In this document: piece by piece, positions 11,468-22,753 of the stretch
Position numbering within the stretch: position 1 is the stretch's first letter
Layout: every line of letters begins with the position of its first letter
Source: Apostichopus japonicus
Lineage: Eukaryota; Echinodermata; Holothuroidea; Aspidochirotida; Stichopodidae
DNA length: 64,000 nucleotides
Direction of reading: 5' to 3'
Assembly: GCF_037975245.1 (NCBI RefSeq)
Contig: NC_092567.1
Location: 13,160,876-13,224,875 of the forward strand
Translations under genes and position numbers: made by a program
Notes under the pieces: model-generated
What the model was told of the DNA's origin: nothing
The model's database searches: none
Seen by the model: the letters and a program-made list of their open reading frames with translations, nothing else

Positions 11468-13000
11468 CACGATTTGTGTCCTAAGTGTAAAACCTACACC
11501 AGACGGGACCCATGCCTGGTCTGCATAAATTTTTCGCCAGCCCAGTGGCACTAGATAGACCAGTGGCTTACGAGTCTAAGAAGCAAGCTTTAGGGCAGAC
11601 TGGACTTGATTCCTTAGGCCATCGGTGCCCCAGAAAAAGATATAGGAGAGACAAGAGAGAGAGAGAGAGGAGGAGGGAGAAGTGGTGAGAGAGGTGGAGG
11701 AAAGTGGCCAGGAGAGGGCCGAAGGAGAGGTGGAGAGAGAGAGAGAAAGAGTACCCCTAACGGTCCCGGCCACGTCCGATTGATTACGGCCAGAGGGAAG
11801 GGCAGGAGCAAGGCTCCTGCCAAGAAAAGACCTCTTGAGAAGAGGCACGGCTCGGCCGGGCTAGAGGCAACGTCTCAGTCCGGGTTGCAGCAAAGAGAAC
11901 CCCTAACGGTCCCGGCGACATCCGGTTGATTACGGCCAGAGGGAAGGGCAGGAGCAAGGCTCCCGCCAAGAAAAGACCTCTTGAGAAGAGGCACGGCTCG
12001 GCCGGGCTAGAGGCAACGTCTCAGTCCGGGTCGCAGCAAGAGAGACCCATGGAGCGGGGGCTACAGGCCACGGAGAGCTCGGGTCCGAGAGAGAGAGTAC
12101 GACTGAGGAGTCGCTGAAACGGAGCCGGTCCCATAGCAGGCTCCGGGAGCCCGGGTCCGGCGAGAAAAAAAAAAAAAAGAAAATCCCACCGGAAAGGGCA
12201 GAATGTCCGGGTCGAGGAGTACCGGCGTGGTGGGACCCGGCGTGGTACGCACACAGAGACGGGCTCCGGGAGCCTGGGTCCGGCGAGGCCCCGGGTCCGG
12301 CGAGACCCCGGGTCCGGCGAGAATCGAAGGGAAGGCAGAACCGAGGTTTCACTCCAGATCCGAGACCGCCCCCGGAGCCGGGAACCAGAGCTATACAATC
12401 GACTGCTGGGTCCTCAGAGATTGGCTCCGGAGGGCCCGGGCCCGACGAGAACGGGGGCGCAGGGGCAGAAGCCCGGTCGGCAGATCTCCAAACAGGATCC
12501 AAACTGGTCCCGAAGTCGGGAGCCTACGAGAGTAACAACATTTACAACTGCGACATTTACAATAACATTTACAACTACAACAACATTTACAACGAGATTA
12601 ACAACTGCTAGGCCCCAGAACGGGGTAGCAGGTGCAGAAGCCCGGCCCGCAGACCCCCTAACCGGAGCCGCGGCCGGTCCTGAGGCCGGGAACCGACAAG
12701 ATTACCAATGCCGGGCCCCCAGAACGGGGTAGCAGGGGCAAGCGCCCAATCCGAAAAGAGAACCAGCCCCGAGCCAGGTTCCCACGGCAAAGGGAGAAAT
12801 ACTTATCCCCAGACACCGAACACAGACATCGGTGCGGAGGAGCGATCGCAACCCACGGCCAGCCCCGCCGCGACACCACGATCAATCCCAGACCAAAGAA
12901 TGGAACCTGATTTGTTCCCCGGCAAGGACGACCTGGTTTGCAGAGCGTCGGTCAACCTGTCCGGCCTAGACGACGAGGTCGACCCCTAGATTTCGGGGTT
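11468..13000 (+). pseudogene. DIRS gag-like region, copy 1
   Basis: At 11468 the reading HDLCPKCKTYTRRDPCLVC carries C-x2-C-x8-C-x2-C, matching the H-x-x-C-x-x-C knuckle at the start of DIRS-type gag proteins. Basic, Arg/Glu- and Ser-rich low-complexity coding follows (for example TARGKGRSKAPAKKRPLEKR near 11926). The frame is broken by single-base changes, including an extra T after the knuckle. A ~110-bp block containing the adjacent basic tract is duplicated (11755-11870 and 11900-12040). Compared with copy 2, the ~60 bp before the knuckle, including the probable ATG, are deleted. Confidence 0.6.
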
Positions 13001-13365
13001 ACAGAGGATGGTTACTCCCGCTTCCCAGAATAGGGGGAGTGCCCCCCCCCCCGGAACTAGCAGCTTGAGCGGTGACGACAGGTTCGAATCATTTGCGGAA
13101 AAACACCGCTACCACTACACATCCCAAATGTTTGTTTATTTATCGAGTACCTGCAGACACTCTTGGGTCATATTCTCCTCGCTAATTATACTCCTCTCTA
13201 ATCATAATTCATCGCCATTTGCCTAGGTTAAAATCTTACCTGTGTTTAAAAACACTGTCGTTTAAAACACTGGTGAACCCACTTCCAGAACATGTTAAAA
13301 TGCGTAAGACTGAGGGGTTTCAAACGGTTCTCATGACATACAGTATTCCGTTTACTTTCTCGAGA

Positions 13366-13418
13366 CTTGGCAAAGTGCCAGGAAACATAACGCGCATAGA
13401 TCCTTGGCAAACTGCCAG
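13366..13418. promoter_or_regulatory. Two NFI-like palindromes in DIRS copy 1
   Basis: CTTGGCAAAGTGCCAGG (13366) and CCTTGGCAAACTGCCAG (13402) each fit TTGGC-N5-GCCA, close to the nuclear factor I palindrome. Copy 2 has three at the equivalent place. Regulatory role is inference. Confidence 0.35.
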
Positions 13419-14170
13419 AAAAAAAGGTACAACGTGGCACATTTGTTAAGAGAGGAGGGGGGCCAAGCAGTCACCTGGCTTGACACATGTAAGCTCAACT
13501 TTTACTGCAACGAGCTATCGACTACGTGAGCGATCCTATGGAATAAGCCTTTCTCCCTATTTCTTTGGTGAATTACCAAGACAAACGCGTTAGTAAGTTG
13601 AAAAAGGGGTAGGATACAACCCCAGCAAGTTACAAGCGCTAACACGCTCCAAACATACAGCATGCGCTTCATGAACAATGTTCGATGTTCCGACATCTTA
13701 AGCAGAGTTGCATTTCGTAGCACCTGATGGCCTAGTCTTGACTAGCCTAGGCGCTAGGTGGTTTCAATAGGAAGCTGGAAACCTTTACTGCACTACGAAA
13801 TGGACACATCTCGACAGGAAGAGATTTGAGAAGTAACGGGTACGTTATCATAACATTCAATACGTGTTTATTACGTTAAATGTGGTGTTGATAAAACGTT
13901 GACATAAGATGTCTATGAGATATTACGTTATATTAATGTTATATTAATGTCTTAACGGAAATTGTTTTGAAATAATAGCCCCTAAAGGGTTTCGGTAACA
14001 TATTTCTTACACCTCTAATAACGCTATCATAGCAAAAGACTAAACATTTAGTAACGCCTTTGTGTTTGCTGAGTAACTCCCTGGACTCCGTTAAACAGCC
14101 AGGATTTATGAGGTGGAATTTCTACAAACCCACCCTACACATCCCCTGTTGGGTGTTTGTTCCTGGTGAG

Positions 14171-14440
14171 TAGGGCTGTAGCTTAGTTAGCTCAGTGGTT
14201 AAACCCGGTGCCTTCCAATCAAAAGGTCCCCGGTTCAAGTCACCCCAAGATTAATGTATGTTGTCCAGTTACAGAGCTGTTGACAATTCATAGTCATGGA
14301 CATTAAATATGAATGTACGAGACTGACTTTGGTCAGCTTGCGGCTTTGATAAGCCAATGAGGCTTCTTCACAAGTTCCTACTTGCAGGATGATCTAAATT
14401 ACATACACAAATACTGTACATACATATACTGTAGTTGTAA
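14171..14440 (+). mobile_element. tRNA-derived SINE, type 1, inside DIRS copy 1
   Basis: The tRNA-like head has an A box (TTAGCTCAGTGG) and B box (GGTTCAAGTC, about 14232-14241). A body with TTGGTCAGCTTGCGGC, GATAAGCCAATGAGG and CTTGCAGGATGATC follows. The same insertion lies at 20111-20380 in copy 2, so it predates the duplication. Confidence 0.75.
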
Positions 14441-14509
14441 AAGCCACATAGCAGCTGTAGCATTGAGTAAGACTCTGATGAAGCAAACTATCCATTCAGT
14501 ACTCAATTT

Positions 14510-14765
14510 TTGGAGAGCACTATGGTCAAGCAGTGTAGGCAGTGTACTGGTGATCTAAGGCTTGCAGGTTTTAGTCCTGGCCAGATCATTCTGTTGTTTC
14601 CTTGGGCAAGGCACTTTATCTCCATTGCGTCTTTCCATCCAGGAGGGATTTCTCTCTGTTTAACAGGTTATTGTTGACCAGGGTAATATTGCTAGCGCCT
14701 CTGGCTTCGTTATCAATAGATAGGCCGGCGCAGTTCAACCCTCAATATTATTATTAATATTATTT
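14510..14765 (+). mobile_element. tRNA-derived SINE, type 2, inside DIRS copy 1
   Basis: GAGCACTATGGTCAAG is an A-box-like head; GGTTTTAGTCC is a mutated B box (copy 2 keeps GGTTTGAGTCC). The tail CCTTGGGCAAGGCACTTTATC is a motif I know from echinoderm and other marine-invertebrate SINEs. A/T-rich end at 14740-14765. Confidence 0.7.
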
Positions 14766-15141
14766 TTCATGGAAAGAACCTCCATTAAACCTCCCTACAG
14801 GGTACAGCTTAGGTCTACATCATCAAGGCATTACTTTTCTTCAGAGGTTTTCTGATTGCAACTGGTTGATAACTAAAGGGGTCATCAGCGGTACTGTGGT
14901 ACTGCAAGCAGTACTGCGAGTGCTGCTGTACTGCAGGCGCTAACAAGGTCATCATACAGGCCACTGTCCTTGACTTCTTTAGCAGCATACACAGAGAAAC
15001 CACTTTCCTGCACCACAGTGGCGTCATCAGGGCAAAGGATCGGCCCCAACACTCTATTTGCAAAGATAACCAGGTTTCATGTACTTTCGCCTCGCTCTCA
15101 GGACTGTGGGGTTGGGGCTCTCTCGGGAACCCTCCCAAGCC

Positions 15142-15420
15142 CGAGTACAGGGCACTTTGATCACCATCCTCTCAGACAACACGATGGTGGTGGCATACTG
15201 TACAGTAGCTACATCAATAGACAGGGTGGCACCAGGGCAGAGAGATTGTGTCGTCTGGCATGGGAGACCCTCACCACAGCTGCAGAATCTGACATGGCCC
15301 TATGGGTCTCCCATATAGCCAGAAAGGAGAGTGTGAGGGCCGATGCTCTGCCCAGGGGACAACTCGACCCCGACGAGTAAACCCTTCGCAGGGAATATGC
15401 GGTAGGTTTTTCCACATGTT
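15142..15420 (+). pseudogene. DIRS RNase H domain, copy 1
   Basis: RNase H removes RNA from the RNA-DNA hybrid during reverse transcription. Seen here: TILSDNTMVVAY (catalytic Asp region), then INRQGGTRAERLC, a WETL segment, WVSHIARKESVRADALPRGQ (family H-I-P-G-x-x-N-x-x-A-D-x-L-S-R) and LDPDE. The order and spacing match DIRS elements. A frame change lies between the first and second blocks. The upstream RT is reduced to a short possible remnant near 14820-14930. Confidence 0.7.
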
Positions 15421-15559
15421 CGGCATACCTCTGATAGACCTGAATACTACAAAGGGCAACAATGGGCTGCCCATCTTTTGTAACAGGTGGTCCCACCTGC
15501 AGCCTTCCACATAGCGCCAGGTCCCTGCCTTGAGACGGACCAGAGGTTTAAATTCTTCC

Positions 15560-16480
15560 CCCCCTTTGGCATGATCAGCCAGATACTGAGGAAGATTCGC
15601 AGCTCCAAGGGTAAATTCATCCTAGTGGCTCCCTCCGGGTCCCAGGCCGCAGGTCCCACACGCAGGCCCCAGACGGGGACGTCTGGTTTTCCAGACGGCT
15701 CCACGCTGGGCATTAGCCCAGACATTGACCAGCTCTCCAAAGGCATGGCTAATGGCCGTCCACGAGTCAGACAGTTAGCCCCCTCGGCGGGGCTCTCAGC
15801 AGTGCTGCATGCCCTGGCAGGGCCGCTTTACGAATCAACGGGGAACGCTTCCCTGGCTGCTCTTACAAAGAAAACACTCTTCGTCATTGCGGTAGCGTCA
15901 GCGTGAAGGAGTTACCTCCAAGCCCTAACAACCAAACAGAACCACATCAGATTCGAGGGCCATGGGGCGAGGACGGTTCCAGACCCGTCCCTTATTGCCA
16001 AGAACCGGGCCTTGACTTTCTTGCCCGGGGACATTTTCTTTCCGGAAATCAAAACCCTTTCATCAGTGGCTGAGGACAAGCGATGGTGCCCAGTCAGGGC
16101 ACTGAAGTGGTACTTAAACAGGACAGAGAAGTTGAGACAAACAACCTCCCTTTTCATCCTGCCACGACCACCTTAAACAGCAGCCGCCAAGGATACCCTA
16201 TCCCGATGGCTAGTAGAGATGATCCGCCCGTTCACGATGGGGGGATACCCGGCCAAGAGATCACAGCATCAGTGGGGCCTCGGCTCCACAGCTCTCTCTG
16301 CCGGTATCCCGATACAGGACATCCTCAAGGTGGCAGCGTGGAAAACACCAACTACGTTCGTCGCCTGTTACTTACCTGACACTCTACACGCCGAGGCAGC
16401 TTTTGGTAGCGCGGTGATGCGAGGTCCGGTGGGTACTTGGTCCCACCCCTCGGGCCTCCCACCATCGGGCAGTGCCACTC
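15560..16480 (+). pseudogene. DIRS tyrosine recombinase, copy 1
   Basis: This is the enzyme that integrates the circular DNA. Segments: LAALTKKTLFVIAVASA, an in-frame TGA, RSYLQALTTKQNHIRFEGHG, DKRWCPVRALKWYL, LFILPRPP, then STALSAGIPIQDILKVAAWK and TPTTFVACYL with the candidate catalytic Tyr. The HxxR box is degraded (HQWG where copy 2 has HDIR). Stops and frameshifts make it inactive. Confidence 0.75.
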
Positions 16481-16585
16481 GGTGCTAAGGTTGTGAGGAG
16501 ACAGGTAAGCGAGGAGCTAAGTAAATATTCCAAAACTTACTGGTTTGGATATTTACGAGTGACAAGCTTACCTGTCTCCATTCCC
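16476..16585. repeat. Internal complementary region (ICR), DIRS copy 1
   Basis: GTGAGGAGACAGGTAAGCGA and the following AAGTAAATA are the complement of the left end (10793-10835). They are joined to TTCCAAAACTTACTGG and GTGACAAGCTTACCTGTCTC, the complement of the right end (17150-17198). A junction of both ends' complements is the template feature used by DIRS1 to close circles. Confidence 0.85.
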
Positions 16586-17032
16586 GCCTCCCTCCCCCGA
16601 GGGGATGGGACACAGCCGGACGGGGGAGCAGTCGTTCGACTAGGCTCACGACTCCAAGCACAACACCAGATAGACAGAGCCAACAACTACTAAGATTCAC
16701 CGGCCAGGTCTATCGGTGAGGGTAACTTTGTACCCTGTGTTTTTCATATGCGTACTCACCTAAGTTGTCTTAGGGTTAGCAAGTGTTGGGCCTTTACAGG
16801 ATGAGGCTCCTTGTTAGGAAAAAGGGGTATTTTCGCCTGCAGGGCTCAGGAGAGTGTCCCCCCCCTTACCCGCTGCGGCGGGGAGGATTACACTCTCCCT
16901 GCTAGGAAGGCATCAGTGCCTTTTGTTAGGGGCTCACCTTTGAGAAGTTTAGTCGACGGGAGTCCTTGGGGGTGGCCAGAGGATTCTGGCCACCCCTATT
17001 TCGGTGACCGTGAGGCCACTTTTAAGGAGTGG

Positions 17033-17198
17033 TCTCATGAGTAGTGAGGAGTGACCGAGGGGGGGTTCGGTCATAGAGGGCGCACAGTGTTATTATTTTA
17101 CCAGGACTTCATAGGCACGGTAGAATGAGGTGCTAAGGTTGTGAGGAGACAGGTAAGCTCGTCACTCGTAAATATCTAAACCAGTAAGTTTTGGAATT
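17033..17198 (-). repeat. Right inverted terminal repeat, DIRS copy 1
   Basis: Inverse of the left terminal region at 10793-10930: CGGTCATAGAGGGCGCACAG, TTATTATTTTACCAGGACTT and GGTGCTAAGGTTGTGAGGAG in order. It runs straight into copy 2 at TTTTTGTTGAAAGGGAGGG. Confidence 0.9.
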
Positions 17199-17600
17199 TT
17201 TGTTGAAAGGGAGGGTTTTGGGGACTGTTTTTTCTTAGTGCGTTTCCGCCCTTAGGTTTTTTTGCGGGTGTAGCAGTTCCGCGAACTGTCTAGGTTTCCC
17301 GCCATTTTCTTTCCCCACGCTATAGGCGTGTCGTTGTATTTTCATGTTCATAGCATGTCTACATTGTATTTCTATTCACTATAATTTCTTCTTCTATATT
17401 TCGCTCTCTCATGTTCTTTTTCAGCTTGTGTTGATTTTGGTAGGCCACTTTCGTAGCGTATTTCGTATTTTGCCGTTGCTAGGTTACGCTACGTACCTCT
17501 ACTCACCGTTATGTACCTCCCGTTATCTCCCGTTCCCTTGTTAGTTTGCATTGTTTCGTAAGCTTAAGAGTTAGTCTTTCCTTAATTCGAGCGTTTTAGT

Positions 17601-18290
17601 ATGTCTCGTAACCAGCTGAAGTTTTTTTAACTGCTCGATGTTTCGGCAAGGCAGAACCTGGGTCGAACACGATCTGTGTCCTAGGTGTAGAACCTACACC
17701 AGACGGGACCCATGCATGGTCTGCATAAATTTTCGCAAGCCCAGTGGCACTAGATAGACCAGTGGCTTAAGAGTCTAAGAAGCAAGCTTCAGGGCAGGCT
17801 GGACTTGATTCCAAAGGCCATCGGTGTCCCAGAAAAAGATATAGGAGAGACAAGAGAGAGAGAAAGGAGGAGGGAGAAGTGGTGAGAGAGGTGGAGGAAA
17901 GTGGCCAGGAGAGGGCCGAAGGAGAGAGGTGGAGAGAGAGAAAGAGTACCCCTAACGGTCCCGGCCACGTCCGGTTGATTACGGCCAAAGGGAAGGGCAG
18001 GAGCAAGGCTCCTGCCAAGAAAAGACCTCTTGAGAAGAGGCACGGCTCGGCCGGGCTAGAGGCAACGTCTCAGTCCGGGTCGCAGCAAGAGAGACCCACG
18101 GAGCACGGGCTGCAGGCCACGGAGAGCTCGGGTCCGAGAGAGATTACGACCGAGGGGTCGCTGAAACGGAGCCGGTCCCATAGCAGGCTCCGGGAGCCTG
18201 GGTCTGGCGAGAGAAAAAAAAAAAAGAGAGGAGAAAGAGATATTGCCCCACCCCTCAGAGGTCCCAGTGCCGTCAGGATTTTATGACCAA
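17601..18290 (+). pseudogene. DIRS gag-like region, copy 2
   Basis: ATG at 17601 (MSRNQLKFF) precedes a T-run frameshift. The frame then runs through FRQGRTWVEHDLC, P-R-C, TYTRRDP and C-M-V-C (cysteines at 17677-17724). It conserves the same C-x2-C-x8-C-x2-C knuckle as copy 1 with only conservative changes. A basic Arg/Lys/Ser-rich stretch (KGKGRSKAPAKKRPLEKRHG, LKRSRSHSRLREPGSGERK) follows in an open frame 17879-18286. A nucleic-acid-binding capsid-like role is inferred from family position. Confidence 0.6.
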
Positions 18291-19282
18291 GGGGGTAGGC
18301 AAGGCTCAAGGCCAATAAAAAGCCCATTAGAAATTCCGACCGGAAAGGACAGAATGTCCGGGTCGAGGAGTACCCGGCGTGGTGGTACCTGACGTGGTAC
18401 GCACACAGAGATGGGCTCCGGGAGCCTGGGTCCGGCGAGACCCCGGGTCCGGCGAGACCCCGGGTCCGGCTAGACTCGAAGGGAATGCAGAACCGAGGTT
18501 CTACTCCAGAGCCGAGACCGGCCCCAGAGCGGGGAACCAGAGCTACAATCGACTGCTGGGTCCCCAGGGATGGGCTCCGGAGGGCCCAGGTCCGACGAGA
18601 ACGGGGGCGCAAGTGCAGAAGCCCGGTCGGCAGATCTCTAAACAGGATCCAAAACCGGTCCCAAAGCCGGGAGCCTTCGAGATTAACAATTGCTGCACCC
18701 CTAGAACGGGGTAGCAGGGGCAAGCGCCCAATCCAAAAATGGAGCTAGCCATGAGCCAGAAATACTTATCCCCAGACACCGAACACACACATCGGTGCCG
18801 AGGAGCGATCGCAACCCACGGCCAGCCCGGCCGCGACACCACGATCACGATCCGGCCTAGACGACGAGGTCGACCCCCTAGATTTCGGGGTTACAGAGGA
18901 CGTTTACTCCCGCTTCCCAGAGTAGGGGGGAGTGCCCCCCCCCCAGAACTAGCAGCTTGAGCGGCGACGACAGGTTCGAATCGATTGGCGGAAAAACACT
19001 GCTATCACTACACATCCCAAATGTGTGTTTTTATCAAGTACCAGCTGAAACCAGGACATGACATAGATTTCCCGGGCACTCATGGGTCATATTCTCCTCG
19101 CTAATTATACTCCTCTCTAATTATAATTCATCGCCATATGCCTAGGTTACAATCTTACTTGTGTTTAAAACACTGTTGTTTAAAACACTGGTGGAACCCA
19201 CTTCCAGAACATGTTAAAATGCGCAAGACTGAGTGGTTTCAAATCGGTTCTCATGACGTGCAGTATTCCTTTTATTTTGGAA

Positions 19283-19373
19283 CCTTGGCAAACTGCCAGG
19301 AAGAGAACTTTCTCGAGACTTGGCAAAGTGCCAGGAAAACAAAAACTTCTTAGAACCTTGGCAAACTGCCAGG
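19283..19373. promoter_or_regulatory. Three NFI-like palindromes in DIRS copy 2
   Basis: CCTTGGCAAACTGCCAGG (19283), ACTTGGCAAAGTGCCAGG (19318) and CCTTGGCAAACTGCCAGG (19356) lie about 35-38 bp apart. All fit TTGGC-N5-GCCA. One unit more than in copy 1, so the array length varies. Confidence 0.35.
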
Positions 19374-20110
19374 AAAATGTACAACGTGGTACATTGAGGG
19401 GGCCAAGCAGTCACCTGGCTTGACATGTGTAAGCTCAACTTTTACTGGAACGAGCTGTCGACTACGTGAGCGATCCTATGGAATAAGCCTTTCTCTCTAT
19501 TTCTTTGGTGAATTACCAAGACAAACACGTTAGTAAGTTGAAAAAGGGGTAGGATAGAACCCCAGCAAAGTTACAAGCGCTAACACGCTCCGAACAAACA
19601 GTATGCGCTTCATGAATGATGTTCGATGTTCCGACATCTTAAGCAGAGTTGCATTTCATAGCACCTGATGGCCTAGTCGTGACTAGCCTATGCGCTAGGT
19701 GGTTTCAATATGAAGTTGGAAACTTTTACTGCACTAGGAAATTGACACATCTCCACATGAAGAGATTTGAGAAGTAACAGGTACGTTATCATAACATTTA
19801 ATACGTGTTTATTACGTTAATTGTGGTGTTGTAAAAACGTCGACATAACGTTTCTATGAGATATTAAGTTATATTAATGTTATATTAATGTCTTAACGAA
19901 AATTGTTTCGAAATAATAGCCTCTAAAGGTTTTCGGTAACATATTTCTCACACCACAAATAACGTTAAATCATAACAAAAGACTAAACGTTTAATAACGC
20001 TTTTGTGTTTGCTGAGTAACTCCCTGGGCTCCGTTAAGCAGCCAGGGATTTGGTGGTGGAATTTCTACAAACCCACCCTACACATCCCCTGTTGGGAGTT
20101 TGTTCCTGAT

Positions 20111-20380
20111 GAGTAGGGCTATAGGTTAGTTAGCTCAGTGGTTAAACCTGGTGCCTTTCAATCAAAAGGTCCCCGGTTCAAGTCACCCCAAGATTAATGT
20201 ATGTTGTCCAGTTACAGAGTTGTTGACAATTCATAATCATGGACGTTAAATTTGAATGTACAAGACTGACTTTGGTCAGCTTGCGGCTTTGATAACCCAA
20301 TGAGGCTTCTTCACAAGTTCCTACTTGCAGGATGATCTAAAATACATACACAAATACATACATATACTGTAGTTGTAAAA
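20111..20380 (+). mobile_element. tRNA-derived SINE, type 1, inside DIRS copy 2
   Basis: Orthologous insertion to 14171-14440, with A box TTAGCTCAGTGG and B box GGTTCAAGTC retained. Confidence 0.75.
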
Positions 20381-20448
20381 GCCACATAGCAGTTGTAGCA
20401 TTGATTAAGATTCTGATCAAAGCAAACTGTCCATTCAGTACTCTTTTT

Positions 20449-20705
20449 TTGAGAGCACTGTGTTCAAGTGGTGAAGGCAGTGGACTGGTGATCTAAGGCT
20501 TGCAGGTTTGAGTCCTGGCCAGATCATTCTGTTGTTTCCTTGGGCAAGGCACTTTATCTCCATTGCATCTTTCCATCCAGGAGGGATTTGTCTCTATGTT
20601 TGACAGGTTATCTTTGACCAGGGTAATATTGTTTGCGCCTCTGGCATTGTTATCGATGGATAGGTCTGCGCCTTATCAATCCTCAATATTATTATGAATA
20701 TTATT
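20449..20705 (+). mobile_element. tRNA-derived SINE, type 2, inside DIRS copy 2
   Basis: Orthologous to 14510-14765. The B box GGTTTGAGTCC and tail CCTTGGGCAAGGC are better preserved here. Confidence 0.7.
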
Positions 20706-21332
20706 TATCATGGAAAGAACCTCCATTAAACCTCCCTACAGGGTACAGCTTAGGTCTACATCATCAAGGCATTACTTTTCTTCAGAGTTTTTCTGATTGC
20801 AACTGGCTGATAACTGAAGGGGTCATCAGCGGTACTGTGGTACTGCAAGCAGTATTGCGAGTGCTGCTGTACTGCAGGCCCTAACAAGGTCACCATACAG
20901 GCCACTGTCCTTGACTTCTTTAGCAGCATATACAGAGAAACCGCTTTCCTGCACCATAGTGGCATCAGCAGGGCAAAGGATCGGCCCCAACATTCTATCC
21001 GCAAAAGTAAACCAGGTTTCATGTACTTTCGCCTCGCTCTCAGTATTGGGGGGTTGGGGCTCTCTGGAGCCCTCCCAAGCCCAAGTACAGGGCACTTTGA
21101 CCACCATCCTCTCAGACAACACGATGGTGGTGGCATACTGCAGTGGCGGAGATTTCTTGTCAGAAGTGGGGGGGTTGCAGGCCATTGATGAAATAAAAAG
21201 TCATAACTGCTGGCTCACTATCTAAGTGGAGCGCCACCATAAGTTGGCGCGAAGTGCACAAGAATTTTTTGGCAAATATTGCCTCCCAGATTGCAGTGAA
21301 TGGCAAACAGGCCTTGAAAAGCTGCAATTAAC

Positions 21333-22753
21333 CAGGGGCGTATGCAGGATTTTCAAACCCGGGGGGCGCGAATTACTATCTAAGTGGAGCGCCACCATTG
21401 GTTGGCGCGCAGCGTACAAACAAATTTCTGGTTTTGGTACCCACCGGAAATGGCACTTCTCGGGCTTGAAACTGACAAACCATATGTACACTTTTGCCTG
21501 AGAACCAAGTACATCCAAATACTTTTTTTCTCATCTATAACCTTTTTGAAGATTGTCACCAGTCACACATCATGTTAGACTTCATCACATATCCTGTGGA
21601 TCATTGCTTTTGTAGGTGATTCTTCATCGCGGCCCACAATACCCGTCAGCCCCACTGTTCAGAATTTGAAAATTCACAATTATCGTGAATAAATTCACTT
21701 CAAAACATACCCATAATGTTGCACAATATATCATCTATGGACAACCGATATAGAAAAACCTCCTTCAAACCCTAACAGACGGGTGAAAATTGCACGAGTA
21801 TGATGAAGTATGATGAAGAATGTTGGTCAGGGAATTTTTCGAAAATTCAGACAGCTACTAAAAAATTTCATTGAAGGAAATAAAAATATACCAGATATTT
21901 TCGAAACCGAACACTACACACATCGACAGTTTTGAGCATGGGCGCAGATCAGTCTTGGATAATGGTAGGGACCCGTGTCTGTTCTCTGACACTATCTAAG
22001 CGGAGCGCGACCATGGGTTCACGCGAAGCATACGATTTTTTTGGGCAAATATACCTCCCAGGTCGCCGGAAATAACACTTCCCAGACCTAATGATGCTCC
22101 TAAACCTCCTTAAGTTTTAGATCTCATGGCTTAGAAATTTAGTTTGGAGAAATACATGGGCTTCTGCAGAGAGAAAATCAGGGGACAAATAATCCAAGTA
22201 GACTTTTGCATATACGATGGGGTCCTCTCCCAGATAACAAATATAGACTGCCGCAAATGCGATTTCCGTCCTATATTTAACAACTGTGGATAAAATACAA
22301 ACTTCTGCATGTCATTTGCACATTGCTGGATCAAACTGCGCCAAAGTTCAATACAGGGGAACTTGAAATGCAGCTATTGGTCAAGACAAATTGGTGGGGA
22401 CCCGGTATATCATGTCCCCGCTACTGAAAAGTTAGTGGGGATGTGTCCCGCTGTCCTCCCAAGATCTGCGCCCATGGTTTGGAGGCTGTTTATCGTGAAA
22501 CGCCATTTTCATGCTCACTGATATGATGGGATATCTGCTGTTTGCTTTACAAATTCGAATAATTTTGTTACTGTTCCTCTTTCTCTTCCAGGTTTCTTGC
22601 CGATTTTCTACTCCATCCTTTTCTCCTTTTTCTTTTCCTTCCTTCCTCCCCTTCTTTCCTCTCTTTTTCCCCATTTTCCTTCTCTCTTCTTTTCTCTCCT
22701 CTTTTTCTTACCCGGGGGGTGTGCCCCCAACGCCCCCCCTGGATACGCGCCTG
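21333..22753. mobile_element. Second hAT-like element nested in the first
   Basis: Left end CAGGGGCGTATGCAGG and right end CCTGGATACGCGCCTG are imperfect inverses. TTAAC flanks both sides (21328-21332, 22754-22758), a 5-bp duplication. Contains a pyrimidine-rich tract at 22570-22710. No protein recognised. Confidence 0.55.

Larger units (their letters stand above)
10508..17198 (+). mobile_element. DIRS1-like tyrosine-recombinase retroelement, copy 1
   Basis: Structure: inverted terminal repeats (10793-10930 with 17033-17198), gag-like region, RNase H, tyrosine recombinase, and an internal complementary region at 16476-16585 that joins the complement of the left end to the complement of the right end. 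This architecture is diagnostic of DIRS1-type elements, which replicate through circular DNA. Nearly all of the RT has been replaced by non-coding sequence and two SINEs. The left terminal repeat is present twice. Copy 2 begins directly at 17199 without its own left terminal repeat. Confidence 0.85.

Noticed and set aside
11930-12535. Overlapping 100-190 codon frames on both strands of the DIRS gag-like regions (also 18070-18723)
   Set aside because: G/C-rich, low-complexity sequence stays open by chance in several frames. Only the plus-strand frame linked to the CCCC knuckle is supported.
14171-14245. A functional tRNA gene
   Set aside because: A and B boxes are present but no cloverleaf with a complete acceptor stem forms, and a SINE body follows. 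The same unit is at 20111.
14820-14935. RT YxDD motif of the DIRS element
   Set aside because: FSDCNWLIT only loosely resembles Y-x-D-D-W-L-I and the surrounding RT blocks are missing, so I did not annotate an RT.
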